Shown here one piece after another: positions 1-12,654 of a stretch of DNA of 64,000 nucleotides. This stretch comes from Pseudoscleropodium purum (Eukaryota; Streptophyta; Bryopsida; Hypnales; Brachytheciaceae). Location: NCBI GenBank assembly GCA_963969395.1, contig OZ017800.1, positions 10,262,479 through 10,326,478 of the forward strand. The letters run 5' to 3'. Below the pieces are notes generated by a model, which worked only from the letters and a program-made list of their open reading frames with translations, made no database searches and had not been told where the DNA came from. Positions within the stretch are counted from its first letter, which is position 1. Each line of letters opens with the position of its first letter. A program made the translations under genes and the position numbers.

Positions 1-299
1 AAATAACTCCGAACATTGAGCTCGTGAGTGTTGATCGAGTCATTGAAGGATCTCTGCTGCTGCTGCATCCTTTTCTTGTGATATTTTCTTTAACTTCTCT
101 TTGAAGTTTTCTGCCTCTTGAGTGCTTCAATTTGCGTTCAATACGTCGAGTTTTCGGGTGTGGAGCACTGGGAATTTTTTCCAGCGTGGTAGACGACGCT
201 TCAATCGATCCGTGTCTCGAAGTCGGAGCTCGTGTGTTGGTTGAAGCTCCTCTCCTGTTGCTGTAGTAGCTTGTTGGTGTGTTTTGGATAGCAGTCGAG

Positions 300-1790
300 A
301 TGCCTTGCCTGTGTGCGCCCACCACTCACGCCGGCTCGTTCCGGTGCCGTCTCCATCGCTCAAACTCCTGGGGCGGGCGGACCATTCCGAAGCCTCGCAC
401 CTCGGGCTGCGACTTGGAAGTCTCCACGGGGTCATTGATTGAAAATTCACTACTTCAGGAAGATCGGAAGCCCGTGCTGACTCCTCCCATGGCTGCTGCT
501 TCTTCTCCTACGTCGTCGTCGTCCTCCTCTTCTTCTTTCTCCCGCTCGCCGAGTGCGAGGAGCCCGACCACGGGAGGCAGCCGGTTGCGGAACGTTGTGT
601 GCTCCTCCGACGAGGAAGACGAAGCTCCTCTACCTATCACGTAAGTCACTTCATCGACAGATAAGAATAGGAATGCTTCTAGTTATCTGAAATCAATTTA
701 CTGGTCATGGATTTTTCTGTTTCTTTTGAGGCTCACTAATGCTCCTCAGAATCCAAATTCGTCTGGTTCTCGACTTTCTCCACTTTAGAGGCCGAGTGCT
801 CCACTTCAGGATCTGAACCCATCGTTTTGCTTCAATCGTTAAAGTTCAGAAAGCCAACCAATCTTCAGTCATTCCAGGACTTTGGCTAATGTTGGCCTTG
901 AGACCATGGCGAATATAGAGTTTGTTGGTGAATAAAGAGTCTGTTGGCGGTAGTTTTACGAACTATGCTACAGGAGCAAAGGAAGTGAGTGCCACCCTTG
1001 TGAAGGAGATAGACTATGATTTTACTTTAGACTCTTTGAGTTGGAGAAATGATTTCAATTTCAATTCTTAAAGTAATAGGTGCAGGTATTATTGTGTTAT
1101 TACATGTTAATTTGATGTTTGATGTCTTACTATTGTAGTTGGGTGTCTAACATGCTACTCAATCCTATTTAACTATTCTATATCATTTTAAGTTTTGGAG
1201 AGTACATTTTAAAGATATTTCAAACATGACAATAGAGGTTTGTTCAACATTATATCAAACACATTAGATGTCATGTTTAAGGTTAGTGCACCTAGTTTTG
1301 ACCCTGTCTCATGTAGATTCTTGCAAAGAGATGTATATCACTAGGGTTGAATTTAGGTGCAGCTCTAGAGAACACTTAAAAATTCATACTTTTTTTATAT
1401 GATGTCTGAATAGATTCAAGCTAAGAGAATATAGAATCCTCTTCATATTCCAACAAAATTTTACAGAGTTAAAAAGAGAATTTCAATAATAGGAACTGTT
1501 CCCAGATGCTTGTTGGGACTATATCAAGTTGAGTTACCGGGTCTGCTAGGGAAGACAACTGTGGGTGCTGGCTTACAAGGGCCAAAGAATGTTATGTTCA
1601 GTTCAAGTCTTGGTATTCTTTTCCTTTCCATATGACTCAAAATCTCAATTGGCTACAATGCAGCGAACATATGGCGAGCATGAAGATGGCCACTGGCACT
1701 GGAGGGAGCTTTGCTGCGGCTCCAGGAGGGCGAGCTGCCATGTTCAGGATGCTCAAGACAGGCCAATCCACTTCCAATATCTTTTCATAA
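300..1790 (+). CDS. Serine-rich protein-like gene, two exons
   Basis: Proposed exons are 300-640 and 1664-1790, giving 155 residues. The N-terminus carries the motif CLCAPTTHAGSFRCRLHR (residues about 3-20), the hallmark of the plant 'serine-rich protein-like' family, whose biochemical role is unknown. A polyserine tract (about residues 67-80) and an acidic patch SSDEEDE (about 101-107) follow. The start is the ATG at 300; an upstream in-frame GTG at 279 is unlikely in a plant. The first exon ends at a consensus donor GTAAGT (641), which overlaps an in-frame TAA. If the intron is not removed the product stops at 114 residues. The acceptor after ATGCAG at 1663 is phase-compatible and adds a Gly/Ala-rich tail with FRMLKTGQS. 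Exon 1 is well supported by its motif. Exon 2 rests on splice phase and codon look only. Confidence 0.72.
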
Positions 1791-2104
1791 TGCTACCTGA
1801 GGAGTTTTTCCCCTAGTATGATATTCATTTACTAGTGCCCGTTTTGTAATTATATAGAGGAGTTCATGTGCCTTTCTGTGTTGGTGTGTGAACATGCATA
1901 ACTGTTGTACAGCTTTAGAGTGAAGTTATGACTCTGTTGTAGTGAACTAATTTCTTGTGCTGAAGTGTTATTTTGAAATGCCACTTCAAGCACATAGGTA
2001 CAGATTACCTGAAAAATGGGCAATGAGAAATTTTAATCTTAAATCCTGATAAAAAAAAAAGATGCAAGCACAGTCCCATATATGAATGTATGACTCATAC
2101 CCTT

Positions 2105-2727
2105 GTGCACATGTATGATACCTTGTACAGTCAGTTACAATAATCTTATGAATTTTTGCACACAGGGAAATACCCACTTTGGCACACTCCTGAGGGCTGA
2201 AAAATTGGTTTTTTACCATGAATTTTTTGGCACTACATCATATCTAAGTTAATAATATGTGTGCCAAATTTCAAGACCAAAAGACTCACACAAAAAAAGT
2301 TATGTGAAATTTACCAATTTTTTCATTTTTTTTTTCAATTACACATGTTGGTAGATTTCGAATATCTTTTTGTAGGTGAATCTTTTCAACTTGAAACTTA
2401 GCACACATGTTATCAACATAGAGATGATCTCATTAAAAAAATTTCATGAAAAACAAAAAAATTTCAATCCTTGGGAGGATGTCAAAGTTGGCATTAGTGA
2501 AAATTTTCTCACAGCTATACATGTTGGTAGATTTCAAATGACTTTTTTGTGTAAATCTTTTGGCCTTGAAATTTGGCACACATATTATTAACTTAGATAT
2601 GTAGTGCCAAAAAATTGGCACTCATGAGTGTATCAAAGTGGACAATAGTGAACTTTTTTCCCCTGTGAATGCAAAAATTAGTAAGATTATTGTACATGAC
2701 TGTACACTATCAGGTTATAATCAAGTC
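2105..2727. repeat. Long imperfect inverted repeat (foldback)
   Basis: The segment at about 2105-2330 recurs as its reverse complement at about 2515-2727. Shared landmarks are TTTTTTGGCACTACAT, TCTAAGTTAATAATATGTG, GTGCCAAATTTCAAG and ACAATAATCTTA. The spacer of roughly 180 bases holds another version of the 'acatgttggtagatttc' block that is also present in the right arm. No terminal target duplication could be fixed. This looks like a foldback transposon or two partial copies of one repeat in opposite orientation. No protein is recognisable in it. Confidence 0.65.
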
Positions 2728-4083
2728 AAATGTGATTTCAACTTGAGGTTATCTAGCTGCAGACTTTTTGGCAGAAGCACCTGGCACACTTTTCAAAGTT
2801 TGAAAAGTAAAACTACAAAATTTATACCATGCTTGTCTTCAAGATGCTTGCAGAATGTTTTGATGAGGTTTTGAGTCAAGAGAAAGGATGAGAAAGTAGC
2901 TCTACCCTTTGCAATAATCCCACAAACAACAGTGCAGCCATTCCCAACATAACATTAAGGGTGAGGATTTGGGTGCGGTAGATTGAAGCACTGATTTTGA
3001 AAAAGTGCACCTGCATTTTAGGTTGGCCATCCAGGTTGCCAAAGGACATCACCTTCTGATTTTCCAAAATGTTTGGGGAGGGGTGGAGTCTTAGGTCTTT
3101 CACATTTGTTTAAATCTCTTTTTGTTAGTCTCTCCTTGTGTTTTTCTCATTTTATGACGGTGGTTTCACTAACATCACAAAAGAACAAGGATGTCAAAGT
3201 TTCTCAAAAGATTTTTTCACTCAAGTGTCATAGGTATCAACAAAACAATAGTAGAGGCATGTTGCCATTTCTATCCATAAAAGAAGATAATATCTCTATT
3301 CCTCTTTTTGTTTGACAATATGGCTTTTTTTTAGTGTTCCTCTTTTTCAAACCTATTGCCAAGTCAACTTTTGAATGCATGTTTCTCCTATAAGCTTGAC
3401 CTTTTGTTTAAATTTTCACCAATTGATAATAATATATATTTGGTTTGTCAAAATTAAGAGGAACATTGAATGCTTCTAAATAATGTTACAAATGGCGTTA
3501 GAAGAAAAACATATGAAAATTATAAGTTAAGAGCAATACCCTTGACAATGATCTTCATGAAAATGTTACCTCTAGCTTACTTTAGGCCAAAAAATTAAAT
3601 CATTAGTTCATAAACAACACATTTAAGGATGTTTTCCAGATAGTGAGTGAATGACAAAGAATCTCTCCATACAAGATAGAAGTGCAACTATTCATCCTCC
3701 AAATTTTGTGTGAGAAGCAAAGGTTATTAATAGTAGTTTGACTTCCAATAGATGCTTTTGCATTTTTTTTAAGCCAACAATTCATTTGGTACTAAAATAA
3801 ATGATTTTCATGATGACTAGCTTGTCCTTCAAGGATTAGTGTATCTAAATTGGTTAGAGGTGTAAGACCACAAAAGTATTGAGGTGGTGACTATTTGGAG
3901 TAATGAATGGATCCTTTATGATATTGTGCAAGTGACAACTCTGTAAAAAGTTGGTTTTGGTGAGGTTTCTTTCAATCTACTTCTTTGCTTTGCATCATTG
4001 CACATGAAGAACTAGAGTGTTGTTTTAAAACCAAAACTTTCATTGGGGTCAATTATAGAGAATTTGCTTTAAAAAAACCTTTT
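2728..4083. other. AT-rich intergenic DNA, nothing recognised
   Basis: No splice-compatible coding sequence, RNA gene or clear repeat end was found here. Short open frames are low-complexity and unlike proteins. Confidence 0.5.
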
Positions 4084-4368
4084 CATTAGATGTTTTTTGA
4101 AGCCTATAGAAGCCTATTTTAGAGCTATTTCCAAAGTTGTGAACTAGCTAGAATTGTCCAAAATATTAAATCATTAAAAAATAAATGAAAAAATAAATAA
4201 ATTTATAATTTTTTTAAATATGATTTTTTTAATATGAAAATATTAATTAATTAATATTATTTGATGTGGCAGTATTTTGACCACATCAAATTGTTGATAT
4301 GGCAATGTTCCCACATTCTTCGCAGTCCGAAACTCACAATCTTCTAAGGCCTAAAAAATCATCTAATA
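4084..4368. mobile_element. Small TIR element, CATTAGA family, copy 1
   Basis: It begins CATTAGATGTTTTTTGAAGCC and ends GGCCTAAAAAATCATCTAAT, which is an imperfect terminal inverted repeat. The interior has the short palindromic block GATGTGGC...GACCACATC shared with the copies at 6.7, 26.5 and 41.7 kb. Termini of the form CAT-TA...TA-ATG would fit a TA target-site duplication, as in Tc1/mariner-derived elements, but the target site is not proven. It is non-coding. Confidence 0.55.
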
Positions 4369-4371
4369 CAT

Positions 4372-4644
4372 CATTAAATGTTTTTTAGCAACAATAGAGG
4401 GTTGTGAGTTTCCTTGCATTCTATTGGATTTCTAAACTCTACAAACTATTTTGTAGTAGCTATCTGATGTAGTAAAAAGATTGCCACATCATTTTTTATT
4501 TTTTCTAATCTTTTTTCCATTTAATTTTTTTTCAAAAATTAATAAATTAATAAATTTTGATAGCATTTATTTTGGAACTACTAGAGGAACAACGGTGGGG
4601 ACATGCCTAAAGTTGCCCTCTAGGGCTTCAAAAAACATGTAATG
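4372..4644. mobile_element. Small TIR element, CATTAGA family, copy 2
   Basis: It starts CATTAAATGTTTTTTAGC and ends GCTTCAAAAAACATGTAATG, directly beside copy 1. The interior has CTGATGTAG and TTGCCACATCA, corresponding to the internal palindrome of the family. It is more diverged than copies 3-5. Confidence 0.45.
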
Positions 4645-6728
4645 ATTCTTTTAAATGGAAAAGAGTGTAAAAGATTTTTGACTAAGATCATCATGGATAT
4701 CAATGAAGAGTTTGTTAGGGTAATGCTTTTAATAATTTTGCTTGGGCAAGCTAAGTAAATTCTATGCTTGATGCCTCTTTTTTGAAATATACTTTATGAT
4801 TTAGATCTCAACACCTCCCAAGAACACTACCTATTTTTACCAATATGCAACTATTCAACAAGGAACTTTGGCTATATAGCAATGGATTGCTTTTTAAAGA
4901 AGACCCTCCTCAAGCTTCCTTTTATGTAGCTATGGCTATACAAAGCCTTCTCTTTTTTGGTTTCAGATTCAATGAAGCATATAATACATAGATAAATATA
5001 TTTAAAATTGCATAAGTGAAGTTTTAACACCTATATGGTCAATGTAACATATTTTGGAGTTGATGAAAATTTGAAATAAAATAAAAACTTTTCTTTTTAC
5101 AATTTTGAGTCTTATCTTTCTAATTATATAATCACTCAAAGTCTATTTTAATCATCAATAACTATTTTTTAAAAACAAATATTTAAGATTTATCTATTCA
5201 ATCTCCCATGCCGAGGTATCCATTTCAAATCTTGATTTTCAAATGTTATGAGCTCTTGGAGATGAGTCTCAAAATACTCATGGACTTTTGAAAAAATCAC
5301 ATTGCAAATTAAATTGAATTATTTTTTCTGTAGAGCAAATTTTGAAATGGAGTAAATTAATTATAAATATAAAATTATTTCTCTAAAATCCTTATTATTT
5401 ATTTGACTATAATTTTAGGTTGGATATACAAACAAAGATTGAACAACTTCAAACAACTTCCAAATTTATTTCTTTTTGTGATCAAACATTATATCTATCA
5501 ATCTATATATGTTTTGTTTTATTTATCTGATATATAATACATCTAATTTAAGAACCTCTTGTTATAATTTGAACCTTTTTGTTTTTTATTATACAAAGAG
5601 AATTGATGAGAATAGTAGCAATAGGGTCCCAAAAAAAAAAGACCTTCCATGTGAGAATGATTGTAAAAATTTTCCTAATTTTTGAATGGATAATAAATTT
5701 TTTTTTTACCTATCTTTGGTAATTTAGAGTCTTTGAGTCCAAATATGAATTCAAAATTTCAAAATTTTCCATCCATGGTAAATAATAAGTTCATGTGTTT
5801 ATCTTTTGAAATAAAGCTCGGTACACAACTTTTAACAAAAATAATGAAATAATAAAGCTAGAACAAAAATGGTGAAAACTTGAAGCCATGACAAAAATAA
5901 TGAAATTTCAAACTTATACAACAAAAATTAAAGACCATAGAGAATTAAGTGTCATTTCAATTGAGGGAGCTAATTTTTTTTTGAGGGAACTAATAAGAAC
6001 CTTTGTGGTTCAATTAATTTTTGGAACTAAGGCAAAATTTAGAATTTAAAAAAAAATGAGAGAATTAAAATGTTTATGAGGCAATCAATGGGATTTACAA
6101 AACCAAATGGAATATAAGGTCTAAATTACAATTATGTGGTCTAGATCTTTGGGGATTTTGTACTGACAAATATAAGGGCTAATGTAAGTTGTTAGTCATT
6201 ATCAACCTCTAAAGTCCATAGCCAACTAGCTAAGAGAGTTGTCAAGACTTCCATAACAATTGAAGACTACACACTTCTAATCCTAAAACAACAAGCTTAT
6301 TACTATTTTCTCAAATTTATTTTGCAACTATTTACAAATATGATTTTTGAATATTTATTTTTTAGAAATGTGATTACACATCTTCCACTTGTTATAAGAA
6401 TTTCCCTTTTTTTTTGGTGAAATTTGAAAATACTATGAATTTTTGAATGAGAAGTGAAGCAATTCATATTAATTGCAATATATGCTTAAATTTTTTTGAA
6501 AATCTCTCTGTAATTTTTCATTATTATAGTGCAAAATATCATGTTGCAATTTTTTTTATCATGTCATTCAAAAATTCAAAAATCAATAGAATTATAAATG
6601 AATAGCCAAAGAATGTACATGAAAAATTGATTCCCAATAGAAATCTAATGCTTTTTAAGATCCAATATCTATGTGGAAATTTCCATTGTTGAGGTCTCTT
6701 GACCTAAAACAAGGCCATAAAATCTTCA
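4645..6728. other. AT-rich intergenic DNA, nothing recognised
   Basis: Long A/T runs and no coherent coding exon on either strand. No repeat boundaries could be fixed by eye. Confidence 0.5.
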
Positions 6729-6985
6729 CATTAGAGGAGTTTTCAGCCCTTTGGAGGACTATGAATTCCTGGTAGTTCCCAAACCGTGAGAATTGCCCTC
6801 CAATAGCTTGTAGATGTGGCATAGTGACTGCCACATCTGAAAAAAAAAAAATTTCAACCTTTTTTTCATTTCAAGAATGAATTTTTTTGGGAATAATTGT
6901 TTGCCAAAACTACAAGGGGGGGGGGGGGGGACTACGGGGAGCACCAACTTGAAATGGCCTCTCGACCTCCAAAAATCCTCTAATG
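6729..6985. mobile_element. Small TIR element, CATTAGA family, copy 3
   Basis: It starts CATTAGAGGAGTTTTC and ends AAAAATCCTCTAATG, giving a 14-base inverted repeat with one mismatch. It contains GATGTGGC...TGCCACATC and a run of about 17 G residues near 6914-6930, a likely length-variable tract. It is non-coding. Confidence 0.65.
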
Positions 6986-8150
6986 ATAGAATGTCATTGA
7001 TAGCATATAGAGCATGGAGTCCTAGTTATTTGTTGTAAAATTTCAGAGAAATATTTCTAATTTTTTACCAAGCAATTATAAATTATTGTTGCACTTGATC
7101 ACTACTTGAGTGAGTGATTTGGTAAAAATCCAATAAAATGATGCCAATAGTGTCCCATCTCCTATGATTATATACAATGTCACAAAAATATGTCACAATT
7201 TTTTCCATCACTTGGATGTCACCTTTTCATCTATGTTTTTCGTCCATGTTTTTGTAACTAAAGAAGGAGCCTTTTACTACAAAGTTTGATGTTGCAAATT
7301 TTCCACTAATGTGCTAGAAGAAGAGAATAATCCTCTATCTCACCTAAATAGTGCCCAAATTCAAATCTTAAACCTAAAACGCTTAGGCCTATGGCCATTG
7401 GTTTCACAAGGCATTGTCCTCACTTAGTTTGTTGCCACATTGTATGTAGATGTGTATGAAAATTTTTATTTTTATTTTTTAGAGATGAAGCTACATGTTC
7501 TATATACTTCATTAAAATTTTAAATTTTTTTGAGAATTTTTCTATTTATGCAAATTTTTGAAGAAAAAGTGAAAAAAAAAATCATATCAAATAAAAAATT
7601 ATCTCAAAAAATATGAAAATTTCACCATGTGTGTACATTACAGTGAAAAACATCATGGTGTAAATTTAGTTTCTATGTCATTATATAATTCTCATTTAAT
7701 TCTCATTAAAAATATAGTTGAAGTTCAAATTACAATAAAATATTCAAATCTACAAATTTTTCCAAAATTTGAATTGGAGTAGAAACTAGAGTAGAAGACC
7801 TTCATTTCATTAGTTGGACTTAAACTCAAAAAAAGTCATTTTCAAGGAGAAATTTCAGATTTACTCAATTTCCCAAAATACACTGAAATGACAAATTTTG
7901 TCATCCGTTTTTTTTCATTACTTCTCAATTATATGGAAATAAACATCAAATAGACCAAAAATTCCATTGGACACTCTTTGTAACTCAACATACAAGATTA
8001 TTAAAAAAAGAATGGATGAAAAATCTATTGTTGAGGTCTTCTTATGACCACCTGAAATCATCCAGAAGCCACGAAATGGCGTTCCAGGGTTAACAGCATG
8101 AGTAAGGCCACGTGCCAAATGCCAATACATGCAGTCATGCACCGCCGAGA
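6986..8150. other. AT-rich intergenic DNA, nothing recognised
   Basis: No gene or repeat end was recognised. Base composition shifts to GC-richer from about 8040 towards the SC35-like promoter. Confidence 0.5.
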
Positions 8151-8275
8151 TGCTGTTACGACATCACGACATCCTTCTAAGTTCTAAGTTCAGTTCTGAC
8201 CAGGAAGCCAGACCCGACGCCGGGAAACCTCGTGGAACCGCAGAGCGTCACCTTGCGTCATCCCGCTCAGGGTAG

Positions 8276-8284
8276 TTAGGGTTT
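8276..8284 (+). promoter_or_regulatory. telo-box in SC35-like promoter/5' leader
   Basis: The sequence TTAGGGTTT lies about 205 bases upstream of the SC35-like start codon. Telo-box motifs of this kind are known in promoters of plant genes for translation and RNA-processing factors. Function here is inferred from position only. Confidence 0.45.
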
Positions 8285-8487
8285 CTAGCTCCATCGCAGG
8301 TCCCTCGTGACACACTCCCCTTCTCCTTTAACCGCCTGCGGTACACCTCACAGGCTCACACACACTCCTCTTTTCTCCCAATTCTTTTTCTTCTTCGAAT
8401 TTCCTTGCTCATTGTGCATTATTCTTCGTTCCCTGCCATTTTTTTTTTTCACTTGCGGCGTCGGAAGTCTGTTTTAGAGCGCACACT

Positions 8488-11400
8488 ATGTCGCATTTCG
8501 GGAGAGCTGGTCCGCCGGACATCCGCGACACCTATTCTTTGCTCGTGCTCAACATCACTTTCCGTACGTCGCTTCTTCTTTCTCAAAATCTCGATTTGTG
8601 GAGTAATTGAATTTTTTTGTTCTTTGCTTGATTTTGGAGAATTGGAGGGTGGAGCTTTCGTATGATGTTTAGATTATTTGCGTGTCTGTAGGTTTGATTG
8701 CGTGAATCGGATGTGGAGGTGATGTATTGGCTGGAGTTTTTGATGGATGAGTGGTGTTTAATTAATACCAATTGGTGTATGGTTATGCGTTCTTGTTGTG
8801 AGATTAGTGTAGGAGCATCACTTTATGTACATGGCTTCTCCTTTTTCCGATTTTGATTTTCGATTCTCAAAATTTTGTTGCCTCTACTTTGCTTGTGTTT
8901 GTTTGTGAGGTCGGAAGTTATCGGTATGCTGTAGATATTTGGATCATTCGTGTATCTTCAAGTTTGGTTGCGTTAAGTGGATGTGGAAGTGATTTTTTAT
9001 TTTGATTGGCTGGAATTTTGATAGACGAGTGGCATGTGACTTTTTTACACTCTTTTGGAGTGCCCTAACTTCAAGGTGGCAACTCTAAGCATGGATTGAT
9101 GCCAGAAATTACTTGTCACATGGTTATTCCTTGAAACAATAGTATCTTTATATTACGGCGTGTCATGTTATGAAGTTTAGAGTGTTGTCCTAATGAATTG
9201 GGGTGTGATTCTGTGTCTATGTTGTACAAGTAGTTTAGTAATTTTTTGTGACTTGTTATGCTGCGGTTCCGTGCCAGCATACGATATGCAATCGTCGTCG
9301 AGACGTCTCTTAGTTGTTTATAGAATGAAGTTTGCAAGTTTATGATATTGAGTGGAAAACACTTGTGGAATCGTTTAAATTCTTAAGTTTTTCACCGCAT
9401 TACCTGTGCTTTAATTCTTTTTGAGTTTGTCAGCGTGAAAGTAACAATTTGGAACTCTACCTCCTGTTAGGTTTACTATACATATCTATCCTTTGTATAA
9501 GTTGTGTGCCTGCAATTCTCGGACTGCAAGGCCAGTTTGCTAGAGCATTTTCTTAAATGATTTTTTACTAATCCTTCTGATTCATCTCTACGTGTGGTCC
9601 TTTTCTACGCTGATTTATCCTATCAGTGCGTTTGACCTAATTTACCAGTGTCACACTTTTAAATGGACGGAGGCTCAAATATAACCATATTGTACAAATT
9701 TCCACAGTTTTTTCTTCTGCAGTGACACTTATTTTGGTGGTCACTAATTTTTTGCTCTCGCTATTAGGATAAATCAGTGTACTCTGTGACATCGGGGTTA
9801 TCCCTTGCTACCTGAGTGTAGATTTATTTCACTATTTTCCTCTCTCCGAGTTCTGATGAGAGTTCGACATATTTGACATATTTCGATAACTCTTATGTGC
9901 ACATTGATTGGTGATTTGTGTTGTTCAGGCACAAGCGCGGATGACCTTTACCCTTTATTTGATCGGTACGGAAAAGTGGTCGATATTTTCATCCCCAGAG
10001 ATCGCAGGTAATTTTGAAAAGGAGTTCATTTGACGAGATACTGGTGGCCTTATTATTAAGTTTGATTTCAAAAACTTGATCGTTCTTACTGGAGAGGCTT
10101 TGAAATTTGGTCCCAAGGCTTATACACTGTATCCAAGGCCAATGCAGACCGAATTCTTATCGAGATGAATATTGAGGGGATAGAAAAAATGTTCCCTTGT
10201 CCTCTTGGTTTAATGAGAGAAACCTTTGACGCAGCCTCAAGCCGCACAGAGTCGAGTACTAATAGAGTTTTAGAATTATGCACTTCCCTTAGAGTAATTC
10301 GAATAGCTCTCTTTCCTCTCAGGTAAATCTCTATTTCTTCTTTTGTCATTGATTACATACTTTGAACCCGTTCCCTTATTTACAGGAGTGCTTCTGTGAT
10401 TCGTGTTGTACATGCAGAACTGGAGAATCTCGTGGTTTCGCCTTTGTTCGGTATAAATACGCAGATGAGGCCCAGAAGGCCATTGAGCGCCTTGATGGTT
10501 AGTCCCTATGTATATCTTTCATATCAGGTGTTGATATATGAGTCAGGACTTACTTTGATGGGTGATGTGATCGATGGATGTAACGATCTGACTAAAAAGA
10601 AGGTCTGGACTAAGTGAGGGTGCTCGATTATGTCTTCAATGTGTTGATGGGAATGTAATAAATGAACATGGGCTCGAGTGTGATATTGTATCCAGAAGAA
10701 GACTAAACTATTTTCTGATACTATTGAACTCTCAAATAGGAATGTGGTTCAACTTTTCAGCAGAGCGTCAAAAACCGTGTAGATACTTCGAGCGCATCTG
10801 ATCTCTTACTGTTGTCTCGTATACAGGTAGGGAAGTCGATGGACGCCATATCGTTGTGCAATTTGCAAAGTATGGACGGAAGGACGAGCCAATGTAAGTG
10901 CCCGTAGTATTCAACGATCTCAGATGACAAAACCTTGGTCAAGGTCGTTATATACAAGATTTTCATCCTAAGGCAATGGGTAGTCTAGTGTTCCTGGTTT
11001 ATGTGTAAAAAGAATTGCGTTGCATTGTTACTGACTTCTTTGGCTGTAATACATTATCTGTATTTGGAGAATTTTTACTGCATTTAATGCATATGCCGAA
11101 AATCCTACATCATTTTTCTTCCTGCCTGTGCACAGCCAAAGAGGAAGAATTACGGATACGGGCATGAAGAGGGTCAGCAGATCTGCAAGCCGAAGTCCGA
11201 GACGTACAAGGTAAAGTTAACTCTTTCCTGACCTCTTCGTTTGTACACAAAATCTAACAAGGTGAGTATTGGCATGGTGATCGATTTCTGGATGTCCTGT
11301 GTATGTGATTTGTTCATGGGATGTGGTTGTTTTGTACGCTCGTCTTGTAGTAAGATACTACCTCCTTTTATATGTCAGAAGCGTTTGCATTTTCAATTAT

Positions 11401-12654
11401 TGGAGTAATATCCATTGTGTGCTGTATTTCCTTTGGATGACTAGCACTGGAGGGCCTACCTAATTTAAGAGGCAATCTTTTTGATTATTTTATAGTCTGT
11501 TTCACGGAGGTGAGATCGCATGTCAAATAGGGATGGTGATCGCTACGGAAGGCATTACCGCAGTCGCAGTCGCAGCCGAAGCCGGAGTCGTGATCGTTAT
11601 GAGCGATCGAGATATCACGATGATAGTTACCGTGACAGAGAGAGGGAAAGAGACAGGGGCCGTGGTTCAAGACGTCGAAGCCCAACTCGTAGTCTCAGTC
11701 GCAGTAGAAGTCGAAGTCGGGATCGTGATTTGAAGCGGTCATCTCGCAGTGCATCTGGTCGGCGCAGGTAATTGAACTGTCGCTTGTCTCAGATATCTCA
11801 TCAAGTCGTTGGATTCTTGTGTAGTTTTTGTAGATGATTCTGAAATTTTTTAGTAATCTGTAGACATGCACATTATGTGGGTAATTTGTAAGTACATTGA
11901 AAAGTGAGTTCGAAAGGAAATACGTGTGAAGTTTTGGACTGACTTTTACTTCTGGCCTCTCGGGCCCTCAGGGGTTAAACATGCGCATGTAAAGCTTAAG
12001 TAATCTGTTTGTGTATCAATTCGTGCTCTATGTAGATCATTTCATTGCACGTAATTTATTGTTAGGACTTGAATTGTGAATAATCGGCTACGAGCATGGA
12101 AAATTCTGATACCTCTTCTTGCTCAATGTAGCCCTAAGAGGGAATTGAGCTCTCGAAGGAATTTAAGTCCTAGCCCCCAGGAGAAGCGGAGCATCAGTCG
12201 CAGCCTAAGCCGGAGCATTAGTCGCAGTCCGCGCAAGTCAGACTCTGAGGAGCCTGTTAAAGAGGCGATTGCCAGAAATGGAAATGATTCACCTCTAAGG
12301 TGAGATTTGTGGACTTCTGTCTTATTCTTTGTGAATGGTTAACTGTAACATTATCTGATTTTGGAGTTGATACAGCCAAACAGAATTGCCCATTTTGGTG
12401 GTCTCACACTGTCTTCATTTTATTATAAATATGGAGCTGGTCTCAGTGGAGATATGAGAACATTCTCACTATTTTCTTTCGTGTCTACGAACAGTGAGTC
12501 TCCAGATCGTGGTCTTTCGCCACCTCGTCGGCAAATGTCCCCGGAGGCAAGGAGCATCTCTCCGCGGCAGCGCAGCCTTTCTCCGGATCCTGGTCGCAGT
12601 GGTTCTGGGGAACAGCCTCGAAGTCCTTCTCCAGCTCCTTCAGACGCTCCCTGA
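8488..12654 (+). CDS. SC35: SC35-type SR splicing factor (SRSF2-like)
   Basis: Eight exons join in phase: 8488-8563, 9929-10007, 10418-10497, 10827-10893, 11136-11210, 11531-11767, 12132-12299 and 12495-12654, giving 313 residues. The protein opens MSHFGRAGPPDIRDTYSLLV, typical of plant SC35. It has one RRM at about residues 17-95 (RNP2-like LLVLNI; RNP1 RGFAFVRY at 57-64; VVQFAKYG near the end), then a long Arg/Ser-rich tail with SRSRSRSRSRDRYERS and many SP/RS dipeptides. The family binds exonic splicing enhancers in the nucleus and helps recruit U1 and U2 components; the RS tail is phosphorylated by SR kinases. The last exon is Pro/Ser-rich and acidic. The exon 6 acceptor at 11530 (AAATAG) is slightly weak but is the only one that keeps the RS frame. 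Introns run from about 200 to 1365 bases, the first being the longest, as is common in SR genes. Confidence 0.93.
9606..9781. mobile_element. Short TIR element inside SC35-like intron 1
   Basis: About 176 bases bounded by TACGCTGATTTATCCTAT and the inverted ATTAGGATAAATCAGTGTA, so the terminal repeat is about 17 bases with one or two mismatches. The element sits well inside intron 1, away from the splice sites. A second, one-ended copy starts at about 14394. No target duplication was resolved, and it is non-coding. Confidence 0.65.

Noticed and set aside
11485..11685. Minus-strand Asp/Gly/His-rich frame
   Set aside because: Antisense shadow of the Arg/Ser repeat codons of the SC35-like gene.
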